Origin: Flavobacteriaceae bacterium UBA980
Lineage (GTDB): Bacteria; Bacteroidota; Bacteroidia; Flavobacteriales; Flavobacteriaceae
Direction of reading: 5' to 3'
Length of the DNA: 64,000 bases
NCBI GenBank assembly: GCA_002292265.1
Contig: DBBQ01000039.1
Location: forward strand, 62,001-126,000
Shown: positions 45,126 to 52,099 of the stretch, piece by piece
How positions within the stretch are numbered: position 1 is the first letter of the stretch
How the letters are laid out: each line of letters opens with the position of its first letter
The notes under the pieces: model-generated
What the model saw: only the letters and a program-made list of their open reading frames with translations
Databases searched by the model: none
What the model was told of the DNA's origin: nothing
Made by a program: the position numbers and the translations under genes

Positions 45126-45743
45126 TTATGACTTATTCACTCTTTTAAAAACGTAAAAAAGTTCTGCAGCAATCTGAAGGGAGCGTTCGTCGTATTTTTC
45201 CACTTCCATAGGAGTATTGTCAAAATGTTTTGGATCTTCATACCGCAAAGGAATACGTTGCTCTGTTCCTGGGATGAACGGACAATTTTCATCTGCATGT
45301 GCACAGGTCATAACTGCAGCAAAAGGATTAGATGTATTTATGGGATCCTCAACTAATTTTGAAAAGACCAACAGGGGCGACGCTTCTTTGTGGTATGAAA
45401 CCTGATAGTGTGGATTGGTTTCACCTGTTGAAGTCACTAAAAACCCACTTCGTTCTATCGAAGCTACAGCACGCTCATTGAATGCGGTGACTTCCACACC
45501 CCCAGAAAAACAGTTTGCGGGAATGCCGTAGTAAGCAGCAGCGGTATGCGCCCATATTTGGGAAAATTGACTACGCCGAGAATTGTGGGTACAGATAAAA
45601 TTGAGGTTAACTACCGAATTTTCAGTACGTTTTTTTATGATGTACTCTACAAGTACATGCAGGACTTCCTTGCGCTCTTTTGAGATTTCTTCATCGAGCG
45701 CTGTTTGGATACTCTTTTTTAGTTCAGGTGTTATAGGTATCAT
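45126..45743 (-). CDS. low-molecular-weight protein-tyrosine-phosphatase-like arsenate reductase
   Basis: 205 residues from the ATG at 45743, which lies 14 bases past the upstream stop; a GTG 13 codons earlier would overlap that gene. The catalytic C-x5-R loop is CTHNSRRS (Cys near 59, then S), followed by QIWAHTAAAYYGI, SGGVEVTAFNERAV and a C-terminal Asp-containing loop. This is the LMW-PTP fold used by ArsC enzymes; Bacteroidota ars operons carry it after arsR. It reduces arsenate in the cytoplasm if the context is right. Confidence 0.82.
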   Translation of the reverse strand: MIPITPELKKSIQTALDEEISKERKEVLHVLVEYIIKKRTENSVVNLNFICTHNSRRSQFSQIWAHTAAAYYGIPANCFSGGVEVTAFNERAVASIERSGFLVTSTGETNPHYQVSYHKEASPLLVFSKLVEDPINTSNPFAAVMTCAHADENCPFIPGTEQRIPLRYEDPKHFDNTPMEVEKYDERSLQIAAELFYVFKRVNKS

Positions 45744-45756
45744 TTTCTCTGAGGGA

Positions 45757-46203
45757 TTAACAGCATCCAGATCCTGGGGCACATTGAGTTTGAGCAGTCT
45801 CTACCGCTGGGGTCACTATACATTTGTCTTGAGCCAGGCAGTCCGTTTGAGTGGAAATTAATAAGAATTTTTCCCCATCAAATTCCAGATCATACTTACC
45901 GATGGTAGCCCCTTGATATTCTACTTCAATAGGTAAATCGTCTAAAGCGAGTTTTTCTTCTGACATTTGGATGATTGATTGCAACTTGGAGCTACTTAGG
46001 CGGTGGTCATAATCGTCTGAAGTCCACAGTTGAAAATTGATGACTTCTTCTTTGCGTAAACTTCCCCCACAATCCACAAACTGTTTTTGAATATGTCCAA
46101 TTTCTGTGACATGAAAATGAGAGGGGACAAGAGTTCCGTCGGGTAAGGAAAATTGGATAGAATTTAAGGAGTTCAAATAGTTTTTAATTTCTGAAAGTTT
46201 CAT
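45757..46203 (-). CDS. DUF6428 protein with Cys-rich tail
   Basis: 148 residues matching the DUF6428 family often found between arsR and arsC genes in flavobacteria: FSLPDGTLVPSHFHVTEIGH, VDCGGSLRKEEVINFQLW and LPIEVEYQGATIGKYDL. The last 30 residues hold six cysteines, with the end TQCAPGSGCC, suggesting binding of arsenite or another soft metal. The function of the family is unproven. It sits 13 bases before the arsC-like start and 26 after the arsR stop, in one operon. Confidence 0.75.
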   Translation of the reverse strand: MKLSEIKNYLNSLNSIQFSLPDGTLVPSHFHVTEIGHIQKQFVDCGGSLRKEEVINFQLWTSDDYDHRLSSSKLQSIIQMSEEKLALDDLPIEVEYQGATIGKYDLEFDGEKFLLISTQTDCLAQDKCIVTPAVETAQTQCAPGSGCC

Positions 46204-46229
46204 TTTTTCAATTTAATTGGAGTTTTTAC

Positions 46230-46559
46230 TTAGCACCGCTCTTTGTTGGATTGAATTTCTAGTGTAATGTTGTGTAGGAAATGTTGCACCTGGTTCCATC
46301 GTTTCGAATTGATACAATAAGAAATATTTTTCCCGTCGATGCTTCCTTGAATCAGCTCTGCTTTTTTGAGCTCTGCCAAATGCCTTGAGATGGTAGGTTG
46401 TGCCAGTGGGAGTTGGGCTACAAATTCGTTTCCCACACAATCAGAGCTTTTTGCTAGCATTTGAATAATGGAGAGCCTTGCTGGATGTCCCAAGACTTTT
46501 AGTATTTGCGCCATCTGATTGGTTTTTATAGCAAAACCTGCTGTTTTTGTAATTCCCAT
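46230..46559 (-). CDS. arsR: ArsR-family metalloregulator
   Basis: 109 residues, winged helix: QILKVLGHPARLSIIQMLAKSSDCVGNEFVAQLPLAQPTISRHLAELKKAELIQGSIDGKNISYCINSKRW in family order. Cysteines are present near the recognition helix, but not the classical E. coli CVC pair. It heads the arsR, DUF6428, arsC-like run. The 18-base palindrome abutting its start (46559-46576) is the probable operator for autorepression, and it also lies in the region before the divergent isomerase gene. Confidence 0.85.
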   Translation of the reverse strand: MGITKTAGFAIKTNQMAQILKVLGHPARLSIIQMLAKSSDCVGNEFVAQLPLAQPTISRHLAELKKAELIQGSIDGKNISYCINSKRWNQVQHFLHNITLEIQSNKERC

Positions 46560-46576
46560 ATTGCAATATTACAATA
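46559..46576. promoter_or_regulatory. probable ArsR operator palindrome
   Basis: TATTGCAATATTACAATA is an 18-base palindrome with one imperfect pair, abutting the arsR ATG. Its size and place fit the operator of an ArsR-family repressor. It sits 97 bases before the start of the divergent gene. Confidence 0.65.
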
Positions 46577-46597
46577 ATAGATTAGATCTACATACGG

Positions 46598-46628
46598 TTT
46601 TACTTATAAAAAAATAGCCTTATATTTC
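46598..46628 (+). promoter_or_regulatory. candidate promoter of the sugar isomerase-like gene
   Basis: TTTT (46598-46601), 19 bases, then TATATTTC (46621-46628), one base off TAnnTTTG. The ATG lies 45 bases downstream. Confidence 0.5.
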
Positions 46629-46672
46629 ACTCTAAATAAATTTACATCCCAAATCCAATATAAAGAGAACAT

Positions 46673-47656
46673 ATGATATCAAAATTGAACCGACTGATGG
46701 CTATTTTTATAATAGCTGTGCTGAGTGCATCCTGTCAAAATACAGCTGAAAGTAAAAAAGAAATTACTATTGGGGTCCAAACATATTCTTTTAGAACAAT
46801 GGAAGACCAAAGCCCTTTAGCCATTTTGGAATACATCAAGGAAAGTGGTGTCAAGCATGTGGAGTTGATGGGCAATCATGCAGAGCCTTTTGCTGGTGCA
46901 CCTGTAAGTCCGATGTCAGACCCTGCGGTGATGCGTGTATTGTACAAAAGATATAAAAAAGAAACGTTGACCGAGCAGGAACAAGAGCAGGCCGAACAGT
47001 TTGACAGGGATCGTAAAATTCATGAAGAAGAATTAAATAAGTGGAGGAAAAATATAGATTTCAGCAAATTTGAAGAGCTCAAAAAGCTGTATACAGAAGC
47101 GGGTCTCTCCATTTTTGCTTTTAAGCCAGGTGTTTTTGGGAAGCATGATTCAGATGATGCCATTCGATATGGAATGCGGGCTGCAAAAGCGTTGGGTGCA
47201 AATCACATCACTTTAGAACATCCTTCGGATGACGAGCATACTGCAAGATTGGGAAAACTTGCCGAAGAAGAGGGTATCCTTGTCGGGTACCATGGACATG
47301 AACAACAAACGCCAACACTTTGGGATACTGCAATAACTCAATCAAGTACAAACCGCATGAATCTTGATTTCGGCCACTACATTGCTGCAGAAAATGAAAA
47401 CCCAGTTCAATTTATTGACGAAAAACACTATAAGATAGTGAGCATGCATTTGAAAGACCGTCAAAAGAGAAGTAATGGTGGGGGGAACCTAATGTGGGGT
47501 ACAGGGGACACTCCGATTAAAGAAGTGGTTCGTTTGATTCAAGACAAAAAGTATACATTTCCTGTGACTATTGAAGTGGAATACGATATTCCGGAAGGTT
47601 CAAGCGCTGTGGAAGAGGTTAAACGATGTTTGGCATACATTAAAAACGCATTATAG
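46673..47656 (+). CDS. sugar phosphate isomerase/epimerase-like TIM-barrel lipoprotein
   Basis: 327 residues with a lipobox (VLSASCQNT, Cys near 22). The xylose-isomerase-like TIM barrel shows GVQTYSFRTM, VKHVELMG, LSIFAFKPG, ANHITLEHPSD, GYHGHEQQTP, MNLDFGHYIA and VSMHLKDRQ, with the metal-binding Glu, His and Asp positions. The late EVEYDIPEGSSAVEEVKRCLAYI is typical of secreted members. The substrate is unknown; an inserted charged helix (EQEQEQAEQFDRDRK) interrupts the early part. A terminator follows at 47662. Confidence 0.85.
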   Translation: MISKLNRLMAIFIIAVLSASCQNTAESKKEITIGVQTYSFRTMEDQSPLAILEYIKESGVKHVELMGNHAEPFAGAPVSPMSDPAVMRVLYKRYKKETLTEQEQEQAEQFDRDRKIHEEELNKWRKNIDFSKFEELKKLYTEAGLSIFAFKPGVFGKHDSDDAIRYGMRAAKALGANHITLEHPSDDEHTARLGKLAEEEGILVGYHGHEQQTPTLWDTAITQSSTNRMNLDFGHYIAAENENPVQFIDEKHYKIVSMHLKDRQKRSNGGGNLMWGTGDTPIKEVVRLIQDKKYTFPVTIEVEYDIPEGSSAVEEVKRCLAYIKNAL

Positions 47657-47968
47657 GTTGGATCCATTTTAAGGAATGGATTTTTGGTAAAATTTGGCAA
47701 TAATATACAATTGGTAAAGTCCAGGGCGTATCTCTTGGAGTTGTTTAAAAAAAGTGGGGTTTTAGTTAAAGGTCTTCCTTACGTCAAACATCCATCCTCA
47801 AACCTTTACCCCACAAACAATCTATTAAATGAACAAAAGATTTAAACAACATTCAAACTTACAATTTAATTGACCTGAGATTCCAAATAAAAATACCATT
47901 TCCGAATAGCTGAATAATTAAAAACTATAGTAAACTCCTTTAAAAAGCCTGCTTCTAAAGATAAAAAA
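47657..47968. other. intergenic region with two hairpins
   Basis: 312 AT-rich bases between the isomerase-like gene and alkB end (convergent). It holds the terminator at 47662-47685 and a two-part inverted repeat: GTGGGG (47754-47759) with CCCCAC (47809-47814), and inside it AAAGGT (47768-47773) with ACCTTT (47802-47807). No credible gene is seen. Confidence 0.5.
47662..47685 (+). terminator. Rho-independent terminator after isomerase-like gene
   Basis: Perfect seven-pair stem ATCCATT (47662-47668) and AATGGAT (47675-47681) with a six-base loop, then five T. It begins five bases after the stop codon. Confidence 0.8.
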
Positions 47969-49000
47969 TCAGGAGTTTTTTGGGATACGCTTGTTCATCA
48001 ATTTAAACCACAGCGGTGGAAAGAAAGCGATCAGCATAGAGGTGGTGTAGCCAAAAGGTAGTTGTGGACTTTCCTCAATACTTTCAAGAATTTGATACTT
48101 TTTTGTAGCGCGATGGTGGTGGTCACTGTGACGTGTTAATTCATAGAGGACCAAACGTCCAATGGCGTGATTGGAATTCCAGGAATGCATCGGGGTAACG
48201 CGCTCATATCGTGATCCCTTCCGAGTTCTTAAAAGCCCGTAGTGTTCAATATAATTGATGGTTTCTAATAATAAAACTGCAACTACAGCGATTGCTATAG
48301 CAAATAAAACTCCTGGTATTCCAAAAAGGGAGCCTATAAAAGCTAGATAAAACAACTGAAACAACTGATAAAAAAAGAAATCATTGTACAGGCTAAAAAA
48401 ACCCCGTTTTTTATTTTTAAGGATGTTTTTTTGAAGCTGAAACGCATGGCGCACTTGACCAATAACTGAGCTAAACCAAAATGAGAAAACCGATTGATTT
48501 TTTTTAGAGGTTGCAGGATCTTTTGGAGTACCTACATTTTGATGATGACCAAAGTTATGTTCAATATAAAAGTGCATATAGAGAGCGGGCATAAGTAAAA
48601 ATTTGGCAAGGGTACGCTCCCAGAAGGTGGTGCGGTGTCCCAATTCGTGTGCTACATTTAATCCATTGGTGCCCAATACAATTCCAACAGAAAGAACAAG
48701 ACCGATACGTTCATGTACCAGAAGTGATTGGGAAGTCAACTGTCCAATGCCCATGATTAAGATTGAAAATACAATGAAGATGTTGAAGTAAAGCATCAAA
48801 TCAAAAAAGCGATTTGTCAAACGATTTTGAATTTTTTCTTCGTTGAGTTTTTCGGGATTGGGTTTTAAAAAGGCTTCGCAAATAGGAATGAATCCAAAGG
48901 CATAAAGGACAGTGGTAAAGCTCCAAACTCCTCCTATTTCCATTCCGACAATTGCTGACAGAGGAATACTGTAAGCTAAAAAGTACTTAACATCGCTCAT
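47969..49000 (-). CDS. alkB: alkane 1-monooxygenase (AlkB family)
   Basis: 343 residues with about six membrane segments. The eight-histidine di-iron signature is present: HELGHR (near 120), EHNFGHH, NYIEHYGLLR and LTRHSDHHHRATKKY, in the AlkB order rather than that of simple fatty-acid desaturases. Such enzymes hydroxylate the end carbon of medium-chain alkanes, with electrons from rubredoxin; no rubredoxin or its reductase is in the window. ATG start. No operon partner; the small genes upstream are separated by a terminator. Confidence 0.88.
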   Translation of the reverse strand: MSDVKYFLAYSIPLSAIVGMEIGGVWSFTTVLYAFGFIPICEAFLKPNPEKLNEEKIQNRLTNRFFDLMLYFNIFIVFSILIMGIGQLTSQSLLVHERIGLVLSVGIVLGTNGLNVAHELGHRTTFWERTLAKFLLMPALYMHFYIEHNFGHHQNVGTPKDPATSKKNQSVFSFWFSSVIGQVRHAFQLQKNILKNKKRGFFSLYNDFFFYQLFQLFYLAFIGSLFGIPGVLFAIAIAVVAVLLLETINYIEHYGLLRTRKGSRYERVTPMHSWNSNHAIGRLVLYELTRHSDHHHRATKKYQILESIEESPQLPFGYTTSMLIAFFPPLWFKLMNKRIPKNS

Positions 49001-49085
49001 CTCTTAAATAAATTAGTATTTAATATTACAAAAAATAATATGAAAACACCAATGTCTTTCAGAGAAGCCCTACAGCAACAAGTAT

Positions 49086-49127
49086 AAAAAACCCCACTCT
49101 ATGCTCAACAAACGGAGACAGAGTGAG
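49086..49127 (-). terminator. Rho-independent terminator after the small-protein pair
   Basis: On the minus strand, CTCACTCT and AGAGTGGG form eight pairs (one G-T) across a 19-base loop, followed by six T. It ends the minus-strand message from 49445 to 49155 and shields alkB from it. Confidence 0.65.
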
Positions 49128-49154
49128 GATGAAACACGTTTCCCTTAGGGGGTT

Positions 49155-49307
49155 CTAATTTCTTTTTTTAGAGTATTTATTAGAGCCTACATCAGGGGGT
49201 AATGTATTGGTTTTCTTTTCCTTGTTGGTATCATTCACTTTTTGTAGCGAACCATAAGACATGACAATACCCAACACAAGAAAGAAAATGAGCAGCTTGT
49301 TTTTCAT
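49155..49307 (-). CDS. small protein of 50 residues with N-terminal membrane segment
   Basis: ATG at 49307, stop at 49155. MKNKLLIFFLVLGIVMSYGS is a signal anchor or signal peptide, followed by a hydrophilic, lysine-rich tail (KVNDTNKEKKTNTLPPDVG). No family recognised. It lies 15 bases after the next small gene on the same strand, and a terminator follows, which supports a real transcription unit. Confidence 0.55.
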   Translation of the reverse strand: MKNKLLIFFLVLGIVMSYGSLQKVNDTNKEKKTNTLPPDVGSNKYSKKRN

Positions 49308-49322
49308 GATAAGGAGGGGGTT

Positions 49323-49445
49323 TTAGTTTTTCGTTACCTGCTCTAAAATAGATTTCAATAAATCGTTTTGTTTTCTCATAAGTTCTAGAATCTCTCTGTC
49401 TATTACTTTTTGTTCAATCGTACGGGTTTTGTTGTAGTATTTCAT
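49323..49445 (-). CDS. small coiled-coil protein of 40 residues
   Basis: ATG at 49445, stop at 49323. MKYYNKTRTIEQKVIDREIL then ELMRKQNDLLKSILEQV reads as one amphipathic helix with hydrophobic residues at heptad spacing. No signal peptide. It precedes the 50-residue membrane protein by 15 bases, and both look like one message. Function unknown. Confidence 0.5.
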   Translation of the reverse strand: MKYYNKTRTIEQKVIDREILELMRKQNDLLKSILEQVTKN

Positions 49446-49756
49446 AATTAAAAACAGTAATGCCAAAACATACTAAAACCAGAAAAAGAAAATGAAGTTG
49501 AATCTCTTGTTTTCAAAATGAACATAAACTTTTCGCTAGCTTGGGGATGCTTTTAGCGTTAAACCTATGTAACGATTTTTTCGGATGCGTTCTCTCCACC
49601 CGCGACTTTATTGTTTCTCCCAGTCCACACGGGATATTCACAAATTTAAAGAATTTATTTTATTTCTGAAAACCAAATTCTTTTTTCTTTTAACTGCAGA
49701 AGGGATTTTTTTGAGCTTGTGCGGAACAGTAAATATTTCTAATCCGATAAAGCGAA
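49446..49756. other. intergenic region without a supported gene
   Basis: 311 AT-rich bases upstream of the small-protein pair and beyond the end of the PQ-loop-like gene. A frame at 49585-49788 (67 codons) has no recognisable domain and overlaps the end of that gene; I consider it chance. Confidence 0.4.
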
Positions 49757-49987
49757 CTAAACTTTGGGCTTTTTCAATAAACCAATAATTTTAAATATTT
49801 GAATGCTCACAATTACGACATTTAGAAAAATGATGGAGTACGAAACATCGATAATTCCGTAAAGTAACCACAAAAATGCGCCTACTAAATTTACGGTTCT
49901 GAGCCACAACATATTGTTGATCAGAAAAGAGAAAATCACAAAAGCCGTTGCAGACCAGCCCACAATTTCTAGCATTTCAAGTTCCAT
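49757..49987 (-). CDS. small PQ-loop/YgjV-like membrane protein
   Basis: 76 residues with three membrane segments: EIVGWSATAFVIFSFLI, VNLVGAFLWLLYGIIDV and IIFLNVVIVSIQIFKII. The G-W-x-A-T-x-F start and the NLVGAFLWLLYG block resemble short YgjV/PQ-loop repeat proteins common in flavobacteria. Function unknown. Alternative start at Met-5. Confidence 0.65.
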   Translation of the reverse strand: MELEMLEIVGWSATAFVIFSFLINNMLWLRTVNLVGAFLWLLYGIIDVSYSIIFLNVVIVSIQIFKIIGLLKKPKV

Positions 49988-50067
49988 AAGTTCGCTTTAA
50001 AGTTTACACAAAGAAAACTATTTTAGAGTAATATTGTGGTTTAGTGCAACTTTAGATAGAGGAATTT

Positions 50068-50295
50068 TTATTGAATTTTAGTAGGATTCGGATTTGAAAA
50101 TTCCTCAGGGGAATCGAAGTTTTTATGAATTTTAGAAAGGTTGTTTCCCTGTATGTCATATAGGTCTCCAGACCAGCTGTCGATAATCAATGTTTCATTT
50201 ACAGGAGAGGGCTGGTACCGATTTGCAAAGGCGTAAATGAGCATTGCGACAATGATGGAAATCCCTAGAAAATAATTTGGATGTATCGTTTTCAC
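50068..50295 (-). CDS. small membrane-anchored hypothetical protein
   Basis: 75 residues, GTG start overlapping the stop of the upstream gene by four bases (GTGA), so translation is coupled. One N-terminal membrane segment (YFLGISIIVAMLIYAFANRY) and a soluble tail of about 50 residues (LIIDSWSGDLYDIQGNNLSK). No family recognised. Confidence 0.6.
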   Translation of the reverse strand: MKTIHPNYFLGISIIVAMLIYAFANRYQPSPVNETLIIDSWSGDLYDIQGNNLSKIHKNFDSPEEFSNPNPTKIQ

Positions 50296-50585
50296 GAGAT
50301 TTGATTTTTGCTGTTTTCGATTCTAATTTCCTTATAGATTAGGGTAAGCATGACTGTAGAAACCATTACGTGAAGAAATCCAAAGGACAAGGCGTCAAGA
50401 CCTGATATCTGGCCTGAAACAGAAGAAATGGTGTACATGATAATTGCAAATAAGTTGAATCCAGCCACTACATATCCATAGGCGAGTCGGACCTTAGGAT
50501 TGTGCCAAACCATCCTTAATACAAGAAAGGTAACCAACCAAAAAATAAATTCATACAGATACTGAATATCGTGAAGCTCCAACAT
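50292..50585 (-). CDS. small membrane protein, three to four spans
   Basis: 97 residues, ATG start. Membrane segments at YLYEFIFWLVTFLVLRMVW, LAYGYVVAGFNLFAIIMYTIS and LSFGFLHVMVSTVMLTLIY. I recognise no family. It is coupled to the next gene downstream by the GTGA overlap, so the two are likely made together. Confidence 0.6.
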   Translation of the reverse strand: MLELHDIQYLYEFIFWLVTFLVLRMVWHNPKVRLAYGYVVAGFNLFAIIMYTISSVSGQISGLDALSFGFLHVMVSTVMLTLIYKEIRIENSKNQIS

Positions 50586-50980
50586 AATTCTCTTTCATTA
50601 AACGATTCATTACAAATTTAATAAAAACAATAAGAACCTTCTGAAAAAAAATCTAGATCAAATGGTTATTTTCAGGATCTGGTAAAACAAAGAGCAAGGT
50701 TTTCAATTTTTCTCAAAAAAAATCTTAGAAACAGGTTCTGAAAGCAATAAGGGTAAGTTGGTTAACTAAAGGAGTCAAAGAAAGGATATTGGAAATAGAC
50801 CCTTTCCTGTCTTTTTATTTTTTCAAATTCAGCATGAGTGTATCTTCTCTATCAAAAAAAATGGCATCTTTTCACTGATTAACTGAAAATGAAGTATTCG
50901 TTCAAAAGTTTAAGATCCTGTGAATCAACCTTCGGTTTTCGCAAATGCATTACCTTAGAGGCAAGTTAACCTTATAGAAT
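50586..50980. other. intergenic region, nothing recognised
   Basis: 395 AT-rich bases between divergent genes, so it should hold promoters both ways. I see no convincing TAnnTTTG pair with the right spacing. No repeat, RNA or gene supported. Confidence 0.4.
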
Positions 50981-51292
50981 ATGAATCTGAATGCACTGCC
51001 AAGTAAAGAATTAATGCCTGGGTACCACGGTAAAATGGTGCATGGTGACCAGCTCACCTGGGCTTTTTGGACAGTTGAAAAAGGGGCTGTTGTACCTGAA
51101 CACCAACACCCACACGAACAAATTATGCATGTGGTGGAGGGGGACTTTGAATTTACCCTAGATGGGGAAACAAAAATTTGTAAACCGGGAGATATTGTGC
51201 ACATCTCATCAAATCTTCCCCACTCAGGAAAAGCGATTACTCCATGTAAATTAATGGACGTTTTTAGTCCAGCACGTGAAAAATACAAATAA
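50981..51292 (+). CDS. KdgF-like cupin protein
   Basis: 103 residues. A single cupin: KGAVVPEHQHPHEQIMHVVEGDFEFTLDG gives the H-x-H-x4-E-x6-G motif 1 (near 36-56), and PGDIVHISSNLPHSG is motif 2 with its His. The sequence pattern, including the DVFSPAREKY end, resembles KdgF, which helps turn unsaturated uronates into keto sugars during pectin or alginate breakdown. Three bases separate it from the SDR gene, so they act together. KdgF role is inferred. Confidence 0.75.
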   Translation: MNLNALPSKELMPGYHGKMVHGDQLTWAFWTVEKGAVVPEHQHPHEQIMHVVEGDFEFTLDGETKICKPGDIVHISSNLPHSGKAITPCKLMDVFSPAREKYK

Positions 51293-51295
51293 TTT

Positions 51296-52081
51296 ATGAA
51301 GGTTGATTTAACAGGAAAAAGAGCCTTGGTAGGGGGAGCTAGCAAAGGGATAGGCCGGGCAATTGCAGAACGACTAGCAGCCTCAGGTGCAGAAGTGGTT
51401 GTCATGGCACGAAACGAATCGAGTCTCCAAGAGTTGGTCGCCCGACTGGATCGTTCCCAGGCACAGAACCACCGTTATTTAGTCGTTGACTTTTCAGATT
51501 ACAAAGCTTTTTCTAAAAAAGTAAATGCTTTTTTTAGAGATCATAAGATTGATATAGTAATCAATAATACTCAGGGACCAGCAGCTGGAAGTGCTCTAGA
51601 AAAACAGATTGAGGAGTACCAAGACGCTTTTGACTTATTGTTTAAGTGTGCTGTTTTATGCACGACTCTTGCTTTACCGCATATGCAAGAACAACAATGG
51701 GGACGCATACTCAACGTCGCTTCCATTTCAGTAAAGGAACCTCTGAATTACTTGGTACTTTCCAATACCTTGCGCGCTGCTTTAGTGACCTGGGCAAAAA
51801 GTTTGTCTGTAGATATTGCAGAAGATCAAATCACGATCAATTCAATTCTTACGGGGTATTTCGATACTCAACGTATCGAACAACTGAATACTAAAAAAGC
51901 CGAAAAAATGGGAATCCCAGTTTCTGAAGTTCGAGCTGCCATGGAAGCTACTGTCCCCATGAAACGCATCGGAAAACCCGAAGAATATGCAAACTTAGTT
52001 TGTTTTTTAGCTTCAGATCTTGCGGGGTACATAACGGGAACTACTATCCCAATTGACGGGGGATTATTAAAATCACTTTAG
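51296..52081 (+). CDS. SDR-family oxidoreductase with altered active site
   Basis: 261 residues, classical SDR fold: GGASKGIGRAIAERLA (nucleotide loop, near 12-27), NNTQGP, NVASIS (catalytic Ser) and a C-terminal PIDGG. The usual Y-x-x-x-K is not present: the region reads NYLVLSNTLRAAL, with Asn where Lys is expected. This matches an SDR subgroup known by the SN-x-x-R block; whether it is a true reductase is unclear. With the KdgF-like cupin it may reduce a keto-sugar from uronate breakdown. Confidence 0.82.
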   Translation: MKVDLTGKRALVGGASKGIGRAIAERLAASGAEVVVMARNESSLQELVARLDRSQAQNHRYLVVDFSDYKAFSKKVNAFFRDHKIDIVINNTQGPAAGSALEKQIEEYQDAFDLLFKCAVLCTTLALPHMQEQQWGRILNVASISVKEPLNYLVLSNTLRAALVTWAKSLSVDIAEDQITINSILTGYFDTQRIEQLNTKKAEKMGIPVSEVRAAMEATVPMKRIGKPEEYANLVCFLASDLAGYITGTTIPIDGGLLKSL

Positions 52082-52099
52082 GTTAATTTCGATAAAAAA

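Noticed and set aside
49039..49086. 15-codon leader peptide beside the alkB start
   Set aside because: It faces away from alkB and ends in the terminator of another unit; nothing supports translation.
49585..49788. 67-codon plus-strand frame
   Set aside because: No domain, and it overlaps the end of the better supported PQ-loop-like gene on the other strand.
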